64,000 bases of DNA. Source: Mycolicibacterium hodleri (GTDB lineage Bacteria > Actinomycetota > Actinomycetes > Mycobacteriales > Mycobacteriaceae). The translations under genes were made by a program, and so were the position numbers. Location: positions 422,435 through 486,434 of the forward strand of contig NZ_JACKTL010000033.1 of NCBI RefSeq assembly GCF_025822245.1, given 5' to 3'. The notes beneath the pieces are model-generated. The model saw only the letters and a list, made by a program, of their open reading frames with translations. It was not told where the DNA came from and did no database searches. Positions 26,442-34,378 of this stretch are shown one piece after another. Within the stretch, counting starts at the first letter, position 1. Each line of letters begins with the position of its first letter.

Positions 26442-27491
26442 ATGAATCGATCGGCCCTCACCCTGGCGGTGGGAGCGACAGCAATGCTGACGCTCTCGCT
26501 GACCTCCTGTGCCTCGGACGGCGGCGGATCCGGCGCTAGCGGTTCGAACAGCGCCGCAGGCAAATGCGTCGAGGGTCCGATCAAGATCGGCCTCATTCCC
26601 AAGCTGGGCACCGACCCCTACATGGTGACGGTGCAGAAGGCCGTCGAGGCCGCCGCCGCCAAGGACGGGTCGACGGTGATCTACACCTCGCCCAGCGACG
26701 CCACCGGCGCGGCGCAGATCCCCTTCGTCAACCAGTTGATCTCCCAGGGGGTCGACGTCATCGCGATCTCCGGCAGCGACCTGAACAGCGCGTCGGCCGC
26801 GTTGGCCAAGGCCAAGCAGGCGGGCATCAAGGTCATTTCCTGGGACTCCGACGTCGCGACCGACTCCCGCGCGTTCTTCCTGAACCAGGCAGACACCGGG
26901 AAGATCGGCGACCAGATGTTGGCGTCGTTGTCCGACATGATCGGCGGGGAGGGCGAGTTCGCGATCCTGTCGTCCACCCAGACGGCGGTCAACCAGAACG
27001 CGTGGATTGCCAGCATCAAGGACAAGCTGGCCAACGACGCCAAGTACTCCAAGATGAAGCTCGTCACCGTGGCCTACGGCGAGGAGAAGGCCGACGTCAA
27101 CGCGCAGAAGGCCAAGGAACTGGTCCAGGCGTATCCGAACCTCAAGGGCATCATCGTTCCCGCGGGGATCGGTCTGCCCGCCGCGGCCGAGGCGCTGTCG
27201 CAGAGTGGGGATCTGGGCCGGGTGAAGATCTCCGGCCTGGGACCGGTGACGCTGGTCAAGCAGTACATCGACACGGGCAACGTGCAGGACGTGTGGTGGA
27301 ACGTGCAGAATCTAGGGACGCTGACCTTCGCCACTGCGGAGCAGTACGCGCAGTGCAAGATCGAGCCCAAGGAGGGAACGTCCTACGACGTCGACGGTCT
27401 TGGCAAGTTCACCGTCGGGGAGAACGGCACGGTGTTGTTGGGCGAGCCGACCATCGTCACGCCCGCCAACGTGAAGGACTTCCCGTTCTGA
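26442..27491 (+). CDS. Sugar-binding lipoprotein of LsrB/RhaS class
   Basis: A 349-residue periplasmic-binding lipoprotein. The signal peptide ends in TLSLTSC, giving Cys24 as the lipidated residue. The mature part has the class features KIGLIPKLGTDPYMVTVQKA, TSPSDATGAAQIPFVNQLIS and GIKVISWDSD, which resemble rhamnose- and AI-2-binding proteins. The ATG at 26442 is preferred to the ATG at 26427 because AAGGA lies 6 nt before it. It delivers substrate to the two permeases encoded upstream. The sugar cannot be fixed from sequence, and no catabolic enzymes adjoin. A hairpin terminator follows. Confidence 0.88.
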   Translation: MNRSALTLAVGATAMLTLSLTSCASDGGGSGASGSNSAAGKCVEGPIKIGLIPKLGTDPYMVTVQKAVEAAAAKDGSTVIYTSPSDATGAAQIPFVNQLISQGVDVIAISGSDLNSASAALAKAKQAGIKVISWDSDVATDSRAFFLNQADTGKIGDQMLASLSDMIGGEGEFAILSSTQTAVNQNAWIASIKDKLANDAKYSKMKLVTVAYGEEKADVNAQKAKELVQAYPNLKGIIVPAGIGLPAAAEALSQSGDLGRVKISGLGPVTLVKQYIDTGNVQDVWWNVQNLGTLTFATAEQYAQCKIEPKEGTSYDVDGLGKFTVGENGTVLLGEPTIVTPANVKDFPF

Positions 27492-27522
27492 TCGGACCGA
27501 GCAGCGGCTAACGGGTCGAGTC

Positions 27523-27556
27523 GGGGGACGTCGCGCGATGTCGCGCGGCGTCCCCC
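27523..27556. terminator. Strong hairpin after sugar importer operon
   Basis: A 16-bp stem (27523-27538 with 27541-27556) with a single G-T wobble and a 2-nt loop; arms begin GGGGGACG and end CGTCCCCC. It starts 31 bp after the binding-protein stop. No T-tract follows, as is common for mycobacterial terminators. It could also act as an attenuator in the 5' end of the lacI message. Confidence 0.6.
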
Positions 27557-27567
27557 ACTCCGCGCTG

Positions 27568-28590
27568 ATGGGAGAAGATCGCCTGTCCACCATCAAGGAC
27601 GTCGCACGTCTCGCCGGGGTGTCGGTCGCCACGGTGTCGCACGTGTTGAACGGCACCCGCTTCGTCAGTGACCCCACCCGTGAACGCGTGCAGCACGCGG
27701 TCGCCGAATTGGGCTACGTGAGCAATTCGGCTGCGGCGTCACTGCGGTCCGGGCGCACCCAGACCTTCGGACTCGTCATGTCGGCAGTCATGAACCCGTA
27801 CTTCAACGACGTCGTCACCGGCATCGAGAAATCCACGGTCGCAAGCGGATACAGCTTGCTGCTGGCCGACCACCGCGACGAAGCGGAGCTGGAGTACCGG
27901 TCGGTGCTCAACCTGGGAACCCACAAGGTGGACGGCCTGTTGTTGCAACCGTCAGCAGATCCGAGCCGGGCCGTCGAGTTCCTGCGGGAGCGATCCGTGC
28001 CCACCGTCTTCGTCGACCGCTTCGACACGAGCGGTGGGGCGGACGGCTACGACTTCGCCGGAACCGAAAACCACGACGCCACGGTCGAGGTCGTCCGGCA
28101 CCTCATCGAGCATGGCCATCGTCGGGTCGGGATGGTGTCCGGTCAAGCCGGGAGCTCGACTACCGAGGAACGGATCTCGGGGTACCGAACCGCGCTCGAC
28201 GCCGCAGGCCTGCCCCTGGACCCCGCGTTGATCGAGCCCGGACACTCCGACGAGAAGCTGGCCGAGCGGGCCACCCACACCCTGCTGGATCTCGAAGATC
28301 CGCCCACCGCCTTGTTCTCCGGCAACAACCGGATGACGATCGGAATCATGCAGGCGCTGCGCACCCGTGGAATCGTTCCGCCGGAGGGAATCGCGCTCGG
28401 CGTGTTCGACGACTTTCCGTGGGCCGACCTGTTCATCCCCCGCTTGACCTGCGCCGCCCAACGCGGCGAGGAGATCGGCGCGGCCAGCGTCGAGTTGCTC
28501 CTGCGTCGGATCGCCGACCCCGATCGACCCGCCGAGACGGCAAGATTCGCCACGGAATTTCGGCGCCGCAATTCCTGCGGTTGCCACTGA
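27568..28590 (+). CDS. LacI-family transcriptional regulator of sugar importer
   Basis: A 340-residue repressor: an N-terminal LacI helix-turn-helix (TIKDVARLAGVSVATVSHVLNG, residues about 8-29, shown here in two parts by the hinge that follows, FVSDPTRERV) and a periplasmic-binding-protein-like effector domain (FGLVMSAVMNPYF onward; VRHLIEHGHRRVGMVSG). I prefer the ATG at 27568. The earlier ATG at 27538 lies in the loop of the hairpin ending the upstream operon and would bury its ribosome site. It ends in RRRNSCGCH. The likely target is the 24-bp palindrome before the importer operon, with the imported sugar as inducer; this is inference. Confidence 0.85.
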   Translation: MGEDRLSTIKDVARLAGVSVATVSHVLNGTRFVSDPTRERVQHAVAELGYVSNSAAASLRSGRTQTFGLVMSAVMNPYFNDVVTGIEKSTVASGYSLLLADHRDEAELEYRSVLNLGTHKVDGLLLQPSADPSRAVEFLRERSVPTVFVDRFDTSGGADGYDFAGTENHDATVEVVRHLIEHGHRRVGMVSGQAGSSTTEERISGYRTALDAAGLPLDPALIEPGHSDEKLAERATHTLLDLEDPPTALFSGNNRMTIGIMQALRTRGIVPPEGIALGVFDDFPWADLFIPRLTCAAQRGEEIGAASVELLLRRIADPDRPAETARFATEFRRRNSCGCH

Positions 28591-29673
28591 TCAGCTAAAG
28601 GCGAGCCAACTCGGCAGGGCGCGCTCGCGGGAGTCGCACAGCACGGCCGTCGTGTCGCAGGAGCCCTTGGGCACTCCTGCGCCCGCCCACATGCCGCCGG
28701 TGTCACGGCGCAGCACGATCGCCGACGAACCACCGCCGTCGAGCAGGATGGCGGTGTCGCTGCCCAGCCCGCGGAACAAGTCCTGGATCTGGTCGGGCGT
28801 GTAGCTGCCACCCTGGAAGACGTACATCTCGTCGCGGTCCCTCGCGTAGGCGATGGCCGTGCGGGCAGCGCTGGGACCGCCGTCGTTCATCTGGCCGGTG
28901 GCGCCCGGTGCCAACAATCCCAGCCCGCTGACCGCGACGAAGCGGGTGCCCTTGTCCGCCAGTCCCTGGATCACCGGAGTGGCGGCGTCGTAGTCGTCGG
29001 GGGCGCGGGGCGACACGACGAAGGGGGCGCCCCCCACGGGCAGGATCATCGTCGTCAACGCGGTCCAGACCTCGTCGCCGCCGGAGAGCGCCTGCTTGCC
29101 CGCATAGGCGAGGGTTCCGGTCACCGCGGCGTTGGCCGGCCCGCCACCGCGGGTGTTGTCGAAGTACGCCCCCAGCGGCGAGCTGCAGCCGGTCGACTTC
29201 CAGGAGCCGCCCTTCTGGCTCCGTACGTCGAAGAAGTTGGCGTTGATCGCGATCGTGGGTTTGCCGAGGGCCTGCCAGGCCTGGATGGGGGTGAAGGTCT
29301 CCGACGCTTGCAGCAGCCCTTCGCCGGTGCGGGCGCCGGGCGTCCGTTCGCAGCGGGCCTGATAGCCGCGGTGGGAGTCGACCAACAGCCGTGGCGTGAG
29401 CCGCTGGGACGCCGACTTGATGATCATCAAGTGTCCGCCGCTGCCCATTTCATACCGGGTGCCGTTGGCGTCGAGCATCGGCGCAGGGTTGTTGCCACCG
29501 AAGTTGTAGACGAGGTAGGAACCGCGGGTGTTCGCGATGGCGGCGGCGAGCAGTTCACGGCCGTCGGCGGCGTGTGCGGTGGGGGCCACGGCCATCGTCG
29601 CCAACACGGCACCGAGCGCCACGGCGGTCGCCGAGGCGGCGAGACGCCGGAGGTTCACTGCGGTACCAGGCAC
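28591..29673 (-). CDS. Secreted phosphodiester glycosidase-like (NAGPA/DUF2233) protein
   Basis: About 360 residues with a Sec signal peptide ([20 protein letters not shown], cleavage near APTAHA-AD). The catalytic-fold motifs of the phosphodiester glycosidase family are present: IAINANFFDVR, QMNDGGPSAARTAIAYARDR and ILLDGGGSSAIVLRRD. Members release sugars from phosphodiesters or, in bacteria, act on wall polymers. The substrate here is unknown. The start is uncertain: GTG at 29673 follows GGGGG by 6 nt, and GTG at 29658 is equally compatible with the signal peptide. It converges on lacI with no gap; the two stop codons abut as TGATCA. Confidence 0.8.
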   Translation of the reverse strand: MPGTAVNLRRLAASATAVALGAVLATMAVAPTAHAADGRELLAAAIANTRGSYLVYNFGGNNPAPMLDANGTRYEMGSGGHLMIIKSASQRLTPRLLVDSHRGYQARCERTPGARTGEGLLQASETFTPIQAWQALGKPTIAINANFFDVRSQKGGSWKSTGCSSPLGAYFDNTRGGGPANAAVTGTLAYAGKQALSGGDEVWTALTTMILPVGGAPFVVSPRAPDDYDAATPVIQGLADKGTRFVAVSGLGLLAPGATGQMNDGGPSAARTAIAYARDRDEMYVFQGGSYTPDQIQDLFRGLGSDTAILLDGGGSSAIVLRRDTGGMWAGAGVPKGSCDTTAVLCDSRERALPSWLAFS

Positions 29674-29837
29674 GGAGGGCCCCCATCGGATGATTGCCAC
29701 GAACTGTTCGAGAGCACGTTCTAGCAATCACAGCCGACGCACAGTTGGCTTTGGTCACGTCACCGACACGATTCGGCCACGACCGGCGGCGAGCGCCTCG
29801 ACCATCGGTTTGCGGGGCGCCCACGGGGCAACGTCGG

Positions 29838-31136
29838 TCAGCGTCCGGGCGGTGCCACCCGGTAGATGGCGTCGGCCGCGTCGTCGGTGACGTACACGGC
29901 GCCGTCCGGCCCAACCACTGCGGCGACCGGTCGGCCCCACCTCGTCCCGTCCGCGGCCTGGAATCCGCCGACGAGCGTCTGCTGGTTGCCGAGGTTGCCG
30001 TTCTGCCAGGGGAAGAAGGACACCTCGGGTGCGCGGGGCGGTTGCCGGTTCCACGAGCCGTGCACCCCGACCAGCGCCCCCTTGTCATACGGCGCGGGGA
30101 GCGCACCGTCGACGAAGACCATCCCGAGCGGCGCGGAATGTGCGCCCATGCTCTGCTCGATCGGCGGCAGCGTCGCGCAGTCGAGCTTCGAACCGTCGGC
30201 GTTGGTCTGAACGTCGCGGATGAGGCGAAGATTCGCCGGGCCGCCGTCGGGATTGCAGTACGGCCACCCCAGTTCGCGACCCGGCGTCAGCTTGGCGACG
30301 GACTCCGGGGGGTGGTCGCCGACGTAGTCGGGCACCACCTGTCCGTAGGACGGCCCTTGATCGGGCACTTGGACGTTGTCGCGGTTGTTGACGGCGGTCC
30401 ACACCGCGCCGTCGGGCGCGACCGCCAGGCCCGTGCCGTTGCGGACCCCGGTGGCGAACGGCGTGTAGGGCCCTCCGCCGGGCGGAACCCGCATCACGGT
30501 GGCTCGCTGCGGGTTGGCGGTACGGTCCTGGGCGGAGATGTTGCCCGTCGACCCGATCGAGAAGTACACGGCCCCATCGGGTCCCACGGCGACGCTCTTC
30601 AGCGCGTGGGCATAGGCGCCGCCAAGGTCGGCGCTTCGCGCGTCGGGAAGGTTCGCGGCGACAGTACGCAACGGGGTGGCCTTGCCGTCGGCATAGGTGA
30701 ACGCGTCGACTTGATCGCTCTCGGCTACGTAGAGCGTGGAACCCTGAAACGCCAGACCGTGCGGTTGGTTCATGCCGTTGACGAGGAGCTGCATCTGCGG
30801 GCCCAAGCCCGAGGGCTCTATCCGGATCACCTGCCCGGCCCCGGGCAGCGAGACCAGCAGGGCACCGTCCGGTGCCCACGTCGCGAGCCGCGGTTTGGGC
30901 ACCCTGGCCCAGACCGACATCGTCCACCCCTTGGGCACCAACGCCTTTCGCGGTTCGTCGAACGGCTCGGCGGCGAGGTCGCCGGGGACCTGAACCGTCA
31001 CCTCGGCCAGGCCGGCTGCGCTGGGCGCCTGGCTCTCGGTGGTGGTCTCAGACGCCGGCGGGGTGCTCGTGGAGCACCCCGCCAGCAGGACGACGCCGAT
31101 GACGGCAAAGGCCTTACGCCGCAGACAAACTCGCAT
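29838..31136 (-). CDS. PQQ-type glucose/sorbosone dehydrogenase-like lipoprotein
   Basis: A 432-residue lipoprotein with a beta-propeller of the soluble aldose-sugar (glucose/sorbosone) dehydrogenase family. The lipobox is VVLLAGCS, with Cys about 22 residues from the ATG at 31136. Propeller motifs include NGMNQPHGLAFQGSTLYVAE, SVAVGPDGAVYFSIGS, GTGLAVAPDGAVWTAVNN and RELGWPYCNPDGGP. A longer frame to 31310 runs inside the pirin gene and is rejected. The start lies within the 3' end of pirin (23-bp overlap), so the two are probably co-translated. Activity with pyrroloquinoline quinone is known for the family but untested in most mycobacterial members. Confidence 0.84.
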   Translation of the reverse strand: MRVCLRRKAFAVIGVVLLAGCSTSTPPASETTTESQAPSAAGLAEVTVQVPGDLAAEPFDEPRKALVPKGWTMSVWARVPKPRLATWAPDGALLVSLPGAGQVIRIEPSGLGPQMQLLVNGMNQPHGLAFQGSTLYVAESDQVDAFTYADGKATPLRTVAANLPDARSADLGGAYAHALKSVAVGPDGAVYFSIGSTGNISAQDRTANPQRATVMRVPPGGGPYTPFATGVRNGTGLAVAPDGAVWTAVNNRDNVQVPDQGPSYGQVVPDYVGDHPPESVAKLTPGRELGWPYCNPDGGPANLRLIRDVQTNADGSKLDCATLPPIEQSMGAHSAPLGMVFVDGALPAPYDKGALVGVHGSWNRQPPRAPEVSFFPWQNGNLGNQQTLVGGFQAADGTRWGRPVAAVVGPDGAVYVTDDAADAIYRVAPPGR

Positions 31137-31878
31137 GCATCTCCCAGACCAGGATTTCCGACGGTTCGGTCGCGGTGATCCGCTGCCCGCCCGATGCCGT
31201 GAAGCGCACGGCGTCGCCTTCGTGCAGTGGGCCGGCGCCTTCGAGCACGACCTCACCCCGAGGCACGAACAGGTGCAGGTACGGTGCCTGCGGCAGCTCG
31301 ACGGTGTCACCGGGCTCCAGCCGCGCGCCGCGAAGGGCTGCGTACTTGTTGCTGATGGTGATGGCGGCGTCGTCGGCGTGCTCGGGCATGCCGGAGGCGA
31401 TGGTCACCAGCGTGCCGCGCAGCGCCTCGTCGTCGATCTCGAGCTGCTGGTAGCCGGGCGTGATGCCGGCCTCGTCGGGGACCACCCACATCTGGACGAA
31501 GTGGACGGGGTCGGCATGCGTGGAATCGCCGGTGAGCGTCCAGGAGTCGTTCTTCTCGGAGTGCAGGATGCCCCGGCCCGCCGACATCCGTTGCGCCAGA
31601 CCGGGATAGATCACGCCCGAGTGGCCCGTCGAGTCCTGGTGCACTAGGGAGCCGCGCAGCACCCAGGTGACGATCTCCATGTCGCGGTGGGGGTGGGTGT
31701 CAAAGCCCTTGCCTGGCTTGACCACGTCGTCGTTGTTGACCAGCAGCAGGCCGTGGTGGGTGTTGTTCGGGTCGTAGTTCCCGCCGAACGAGAAGGAGTG
31801 CTTGGAGTCCAGCCAGGAGATCTTGGTGGCGGACCGGTCCTGTGCGCGTCGGACGTCGACGATGTCGGTCGTGGTCAT
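31114..31878 (-). CDS. Pirin-family cupin protein (Rv0181c-like)
   Basis: A 254-residue bicupin protein. The N-terminal cupin has the pirin metal site (FDTHPHRDMEIVTWVLRG with His-x-His, and GRGILHSEKN with a further His and Glu), probably binding Fe or Ni. Bacterial pirins include quercetin dioxygenases and redox-responsive regulators. The ATG at 31878 has GAGGAG 7 nt upstream. It is divergent from a MarR regulator across a 79-bp gap containing an imperfect palindrome. Its position near sigG and the lipase matches Rv0181c. Confidence 0.88.
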   Translation of the reverse strand: MTTTDIVDVRRAQDRSATKISWLDSKHSFSFGGNYDPNNTHHGLLLVNNDDVVKPGKGFDTHPHRDMEIVTWVLRGSLVHQDSTGHSGVIYPGLAQRMSAGRGILHSEKNDSWTLTGDSTHADPVHFVQMWVVPDEAGITPGYQQLEIDDEALRGTLVTIASGMPEHADDAAITISNKYAALRGARLEPGDTVELPQAPYLHLFVPRGEVVLEGAGPLHEGDAVRFTASGGQRITATEPSEILVWEMHASLSAA

Positions 31879-31935
31879 GAAGTGCTCCTCGGGCGTCGTC
31901 GCCAGCCTAGGTGGCCGGCACTGGACACGACAACT

Positions 31936-31953
31936 TAGATGATGTGTCATATA
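31936..31953. promoter_or_regulatory. Candidate MarR operator between pirin and marR genes
   Basis: An 18-bp imperfect palindrome with perfect core ATGA-TGTG-TCAT (31939-31950) flanked by TA and TA with one mismatched pair. It ends 4 bp before the MarR start codon and 58 bp from the pirin start. The length and AT-richness suit a MarR dimer, and the divergent layout is typical of autoregulation. Binding is inferred. Confidence 0.5.
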
Positions 31954-31957
31954 TTCC

Positions 31958-32404
31958 ATGTGGCTTTCCGAGGAGCAGCAGCGGGTGTGGCGCAGATACC
32001 TGACGATGACCGCCGAACTGCAGGTCGAGATGAACCGGCAGCTGCAGCGCGACTGTGGGCTCTCGCTCGCCGACTACGACGTACTGGTCGCGCTCGACGA
32101 GCTCGCCGCGTGCCGGGTCAACGAACTCGGCGAGCGGCTGGGCTGGGAGCAGAGCCGGCTGTCACACCAGCTCAGGCGGATGCGGACCCGCGGGCTCGTC
32201 GACCGTCGCGGTGCCGACGACGACCGACGGGGCGCCACCGTAGAGCTGACCGACGCCGGCCGCGCCGCGCTCGAGGCGGCCGCGCCGGGGCACGTCGAGC
32301 TGGTCCGCACCCTGGCCTTCGACGGGATCGGTGCGGGGGAGCTGCGGGCACTGGACCGTTGGACCTCGCAGGTCCTGTCACGGCTGGGGCGGGGTTCTGC
32401 CTAA
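31958..32404 (+). CDS. MarR-family transcriptional regulator
   Basis: A 148-residue winged-helix regulator. The DNA-binding region is YDVLVALDELAACRVNELGE through EQSRLSHQLRRMRTRGLVDR, and the wing contains RRGADDDRRGATVELTDAGR with the conserved Asp-Arg pair. Flanking helices form the dimer interface. No clear ribosome site precedes the ATG at 31958. It is divergent from the pirin/sugar-dehydrogenase pair and probably represses it and itself, perhaps in response to phenolic or oxidant signals as other MarR proteins do. Confidence 0.88.
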   Translation: MWLSEEQQRVWRRYLTMTAELQVEMNRQLQRDCGLSLADYDVLVALDELAACRVNELGERLGWEQSRLSHQLRRMRTRGLVDRRGADDDRRGATVELTDAGRAALEAAAPGHVELVRTLAFDGIGAGELRALDRWTSQVLSRLGRGSA

Positions 32405-32413
32405 TCTGTCCAC

Positions 32414-33190
32414 GTGGACATCAACGGAGCTAGCGCAATCGTCACAGGTGGGGCATCCGGCATCGGAGCGGCCTCGGCACGCCAGTTGGCAGACAGGGGC
32501 GCACGCGTCGTCGTCGCCGACCTGCAGGCCGACCGCGGTGAGGCACTCGCCAAGGAGATCGGCGGCGTGTTCGTCACCGTCGACGTGACCAACACCGAGC
32601 AAATCGAGGACGCCGTCAACACCGCCGCGGACCTCGGCCCGCTGCGTGCCCTGGTGAACTCGGCCGGCATCGGCTGGGCCCAGCGCACCATCGGCAAGGA
32701 CGGCGAGTTCGCCTCGGCGCACAACCTCGACGCCTACAAGAAGGTGCTCGCGATCAACCTGGTCGGCACCTTCGACTGCATTCGACTCGCCGCCACCGCG
32801 ATGAGCCGCAACGAGCCCACCGAGACAGGCGAGCGCGGCGCGATCGTGAACATGACCAGCGTCGCGGCCTTCGACGGCCAGATCGGTCAGGCCGCCTACT
32901 CGTCGTCCAAGGGTGGCGTCGTCGGCCTGACCCTGCCGGTGGCCCGCGACCTGTCGGCCGTCGGCATCCGCGTCAACACCGTCGCCCCCGGCCTGATCGA
33001 CACCCCGATCTACGGTGAGGGCGAGGCCTCGGAGGCGTTCAAGGCCAAGCTCGGCCAGTCGGTGCTCTTCCCGCACCGCCTCGGCAAGCCCGACGAATTG
33101 GCGTCGATGGTGCTCGAGTTGATCACCAACTCCTACATGAACGCCGAAGTGGTCCGCGTCGACGGCGGCATCAGGATGCCCCCGAAGTAA
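32414..33190 (+). CDS. SDR-family oxidoreductase (17-beta-HSD10-like)
   Basis: A 258-residue short-chain dehydrogenase/reductase. Cofactor motif TGGASGIG (residues about 11-18), Asp of [10 protein letters not shown] pointing to NAD, NSAGIG, catalytic Ser in MTSVAAFDG and the YSSSK catalytic pair. The overall sequence, including [10 protein letters not shown] and [13 protein letters not shown], resembles type-II 3-hydroxyacyl-CoA dehydrogenases. Likely step: reversible oxidation of 3-hydroxyacyl-CoA or a related alcohol. The GTG start at 32414 lies 9 bp after marR. An IS element was inserted 26 bp after its stop. Confidence 0.88.
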   Translation: MDINGASAIVTGGASGIGAASARQLADRGARVVVADLQADRGEALAKEIGGVFVTVDVTNTEQIEDAVNTAADLGPLRALVNSAGIGWAQRTIGKDGEFASAHNLDAYKKVLAINLVGTFDCIRLAATAMSRNEPTETGERGAIVNMTSVAAFDGQIGQAAYSSSKGGVVGLTLPVARDLSAVGIRVNTVAPGLIDTPIYGEGEASEAFKAKLGQSVLFPHRLGKPDELASMVLELITNSYMNAEVVRVDGGIRMPPK

Positions 33191-33216
33191 CCGCGGGTGG
33201 TTCCAGGATTCGGGGC

Positions 33217-33231
33217 TAGTGGTGTGTCCTG
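33217..33231 (+). repeat. Left terminal inverted repeat with TA
   Basis: TAGTGGTGTGTCCTG, an exact reverse complement of the right end at 34354-34368. The first two bases are the presumed duplicated TA target. Confidence 0.9.
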
Positions 33232-33234
33232 GAT

Positions 33235-34329
33235 TTAGCTGACTTTTTCGAGAGCGATGCGTCCGCGTGCGACCTTGGCGAGGATGGATTCGGCGGTCGC
33301 TGTCCACTGGTAGGGCCGCGGGTCGTCGTTGTGTGAGTCGATGTAGTCCTGGATCGAGGCGATCAGGTCGGGTACGGAGTGAAATACCCCGCGCCGCAAT
33401 GCTTTGTCGGTGAGCTCGCGGAACCAGCGTTCGACCAGGTTGAGCCACGACGAGGATGTCGGGGTGAAGTGCATGTGAAACCGCGGATGCTTGTCCAGCC
33501 AGGCGCGGACGTCTTCATGTTTGTGGGTGGCGTAGTTGTCCAGGATTAGGTGGATCGCTAAATCTTTGGGGACCTCGCGGTCGATCGTCTTGAGGAATGT
33601 CAACCACTCCTGATGGCGGTGCCTGGGCATGCACTGGCTGATCACGTTGCCGGTCAGGACGTTCAGCGCGGCGAACAGAGTGGTGGTGCCGTTGCGCTTG
33701 TAGTCATGGGTCATCGTCTCGCCTCGCCCCTTGACCATCGGCAACGACGCCTGGGTGCGGTCCAATGCCTGAACCGAGGACTTCTCGTCGGCGCACAAGA
33801 CGATCGCCTTCTCGGGCGGATTCAGGTACAGCCCGACTACATCGACCAGCTTCTCCTCGAACTTGGGATCGTTGGACAACTTGAACGTCTCGACCCTGTG
33901 CGGCTTGAGACCCCGGGCCGACCACACCTGCTGCACAGTCGATTTCGAGACTCCGCTCGCTGCGGCCATGGTCCGGCAGCTCCAATGGGTTTCACCCGCG
34001 GGACGGTAGTTCATCGTCAGATTCACGATCTCGTCGATCTTCTCTTGCGGGATGGTCTTCTTTCGGCCCCGGCCCTCGCGTACCCGACCCAGCTTCGCCA
34101 AGCCCTCTTCGGCGAACCGGTCACGCCAGGCCTTCACCGAGGCGGGCGACACCGACAACGACGCGGCGATCGCGGTGTTGGCCATGCCATCGGCCGCCAT
34201 CAACAACGCCTTGGCTCGCACCACTTCCCGATGCGCACCCGACTGCGACCGAGCCAACGACTCAAGCACGTTGCGTTGTCCTGCAGACATTTCCAGCGCG
34301 GGAACGGGTTGCCTCATAGTACGTATCAT
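33235..34329 (-). CDS. IS630-family transposase
   Basis: A 364-residue DDE transposase. The N-terminal helix-turn-helix region (SGAHREVVRAKALLMAADGM; SLSVSPASVKAWRDRFAEEG) binds the ends. The catalytic acids are Asp in CADEKSS, Asp in LILDNYATHKH and Glu in NLVERWFREL. The ATG at 34329 is the first canonical start; TTG codons at 34338 and 34335 and ATG at 34317 are alternatives. An exact TATAAT lies on this strand at 34351-34346, just inside the right inverted repeat, and may be the -10 box. No frameshift is present, so the element may be active. Confidence 0.92.
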   Translation of the reverse strand: MIRTMRQPVPALEMSAGQRNVLESLARSQSGAHREVVRAKALLMAADGMANTAIAASLSVSPASVKAWRDRFAEEGLAKLGRVREGRGRKKTIPQEKIDEIVNLTMNYRPAGETHWSCRTMAAASGVSKSTVQQVWSARGLKPHRVETFKLSNDPKFEEKLVDVVGLYLNPPEKAIVLCADEKSSVQALDRTQASLPMVKGRGETMTHDYKRNGTTTLFAALNVLTGNVISQCMPRHRHQEWLTFLKTIDREVPKDLAIHLILDNYATHKHEDVRAWLDKHPRFHMHFTPTSSSWLNLVERWFRELTDKALRRGVFHSVPDLIASIQDYIDSHNDDPRPYQWTATAESILAKVARGRIALEKVS

Positions 34330-34353
34330 ATCCAACAAAACAACAATTATATA

Positions 34354-34368
34354 CAGGACACACCACTA
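34354..34368 (-). repeat. Right terminal inverted repeat with TA
   Basis: CAGGACACACCACTA on the + strand, the exact reverse complement of the left end at 33217-33231. Confidence 0.9.
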
Positions 34369-34378
34369 GCGTGATCAC

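Larger units (their letters stand above)
33217..34368. mobile_element. IS630-family insertion sequence, intact
   Basis: A complete element of about 1.15 kb. Inverted repeats beginning GTGGTGTGTCCTG follow the left TA (33217-33218) and precede the right TA (34367-34368); identity of the two ends reaches 17 bp if the outer GC pairs are included (33215-33231 and 34354-34370). TA duplication is the IS630/Tc1 target-site signature. The single transposase gene has all three catalytic acids. Its left end lies just after the SDR gene and its right end is 10 bp before the next start codon. Confidence 0.92.

Noticed and set aside
28585..28596. TGATCA palindrome at the lacI/glycosidase junction as an operator
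   Set aside because: It is simply the two convergent stop codons placed end to end.
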